From the IMG/VR virus record IMGVR_UViG_3300045922_000924, positions 1 through 20,728 of that record: a stretch of DNA of 20,728 bases, one strand, 5' to 3'. A program made the position numbers and the translations under genes. Under the pieces are notes generated by a model. That model was given only the letters and a program-made list of their open reading frames with translations, did not search any database and was not told the origin of the DNA. The number at the start of each line of letters is the position of its first letter. Position 1 is the stretch's first letter. Shown piece after piece: positions 20,534-20,728 of this stretch. This DNA comes from a virus.

Positions 20534-20728
20534 ATAAATTCATATAAGTAATACAAATCTATAGAACACCAACCAAACTAGCTGGCGACTGGAAAATTCT
20601 GAAAACCGACTCATCTGGAACCGGAACCCGATATTTCAATTTCGAGTTTTTGACCCAAGAATGTAGTTCTTTCCAGTTATTGACCAAAGGTATCTCGGTT
20701 TCCTTCCATAGGTCCTCTAGATACGATA
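20515..20728 (-). repeat. Duplicated 3' end of RuvC nuclease element, copy 2
   Basis: Second copy of the 214-base segment at 13267-13480, same orientation, with nine substitutions clustered partly at one site (five of the nine within seven bases). It continues past the right window edge. Homology stops about 44 bases after the nuclease stop codon, at the same point as in copy 1, which defines one element end. Confidence 0.92.
20559..20728 (-). CDS. RuvC nuclease (TnpB/Cas12-type), C-terminal end, copy 2
   Basis: The last 56 codons of a second nuclease gene are present, ending YRVPVPDESVFRIFQSPASL-VGVL like copy 1; the 5' part lies beyond the window. Compared with copy 1, the visible protein differs at three positions (E for K, then NN for ET) while two other base changes are silent. 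The frame is intact to the edge. This copy may be full length and could be the source of the truncated left copy, which cannot be judged here. Confidence 0.72.
   Translation of the reverse strand, partial: SYLEDLWKETEIPLVNNWKELHSWVKNSKLKYRVPVPDESVFRIFQSPASLVGVL

Overview
The window reads as a piece of a T4-like myovirus genome, AT-rich and tightly packed, with nearly every gene on the minus strand. The diagnostic set is clamp-loader large subunit (gp44), clamp-loader small subunit (gp62), UvsW helicase and UvsY recombination mediator, together with collar-domain tail fibre proteins. A GroES-like co-chaperonin, an Hsp20, a PRPP synthetase and several small conserved-looking proteins resemble, from memory only, the gene set of T4-like phages of aquatic bacteria. 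The host cannot be named from this sequence.

Layout, left to right (genes read right to left unless stated). 1-4495: three tandem paralogous tail fibre/collar genes, the leftmost cut by the window edge, with a T4-type late promoter in front of the set. 4595-7227: a zinc-finger protein, gp62, a small zinc-ribbon-like protein and gp44, the last three overlapping, behind a sigma70-like promoter. 7287-10612: a four-helix membrane protein with a PQVE repeat, GroES-like protein, a lysine-rich small protein, a DNA polymerase III alpha-like fragment and two unknown proteins. 10642-13267: uvsW, uvsY and an unknown gene. 13267-14192: a 5'-truncated TnpB/Cas12-type RuvC nuclease gene whose 3' end recurs at the right window edge. 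14193-15480: PRPP synthetase (minus, perfect consensus sigma70 promoter) and, divergently, an 84-aa plus-strand gene with a late promoter that overlaps the prs promoter.

15551-19597 is visibly richer in G+C than the replication genes (sample 60-base lines: 32 of 60 at 16081 against 15 of 60 at 6661) and looks like an accessory block. It holds a MoxR-type AAA+ ATPase, a 58-aa protein and a HExxH metallopeptidase/VWA protein as one coupled operon, then an unknown 124-aa gene paired with a nucleotidyltransferase, then a 77-aa gene. 19705-20728 holds a 50-aa gene, hsp20 with a hairpin in its leader, a 39-aa ORF that starts inside mobile-element sequence, and the 3' end of the second RuvC nuclease copy.

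Working together, gp44/gp62 load the sliding clamp, UvsY/UvsW serve recombination-dependent replication, PRPP synthetase probably feeds nucleotide or NAD synthesis, and the chaperones probably support virion or host protein folding. The most unusual parts are the MoxR/58-aa/VWA-metallopeptidase operon, the duplicated RuvC nuclease with its conserved 3' tail, the overlapping divergent early/late promoters, and a three-armed palindrome at a gene end.
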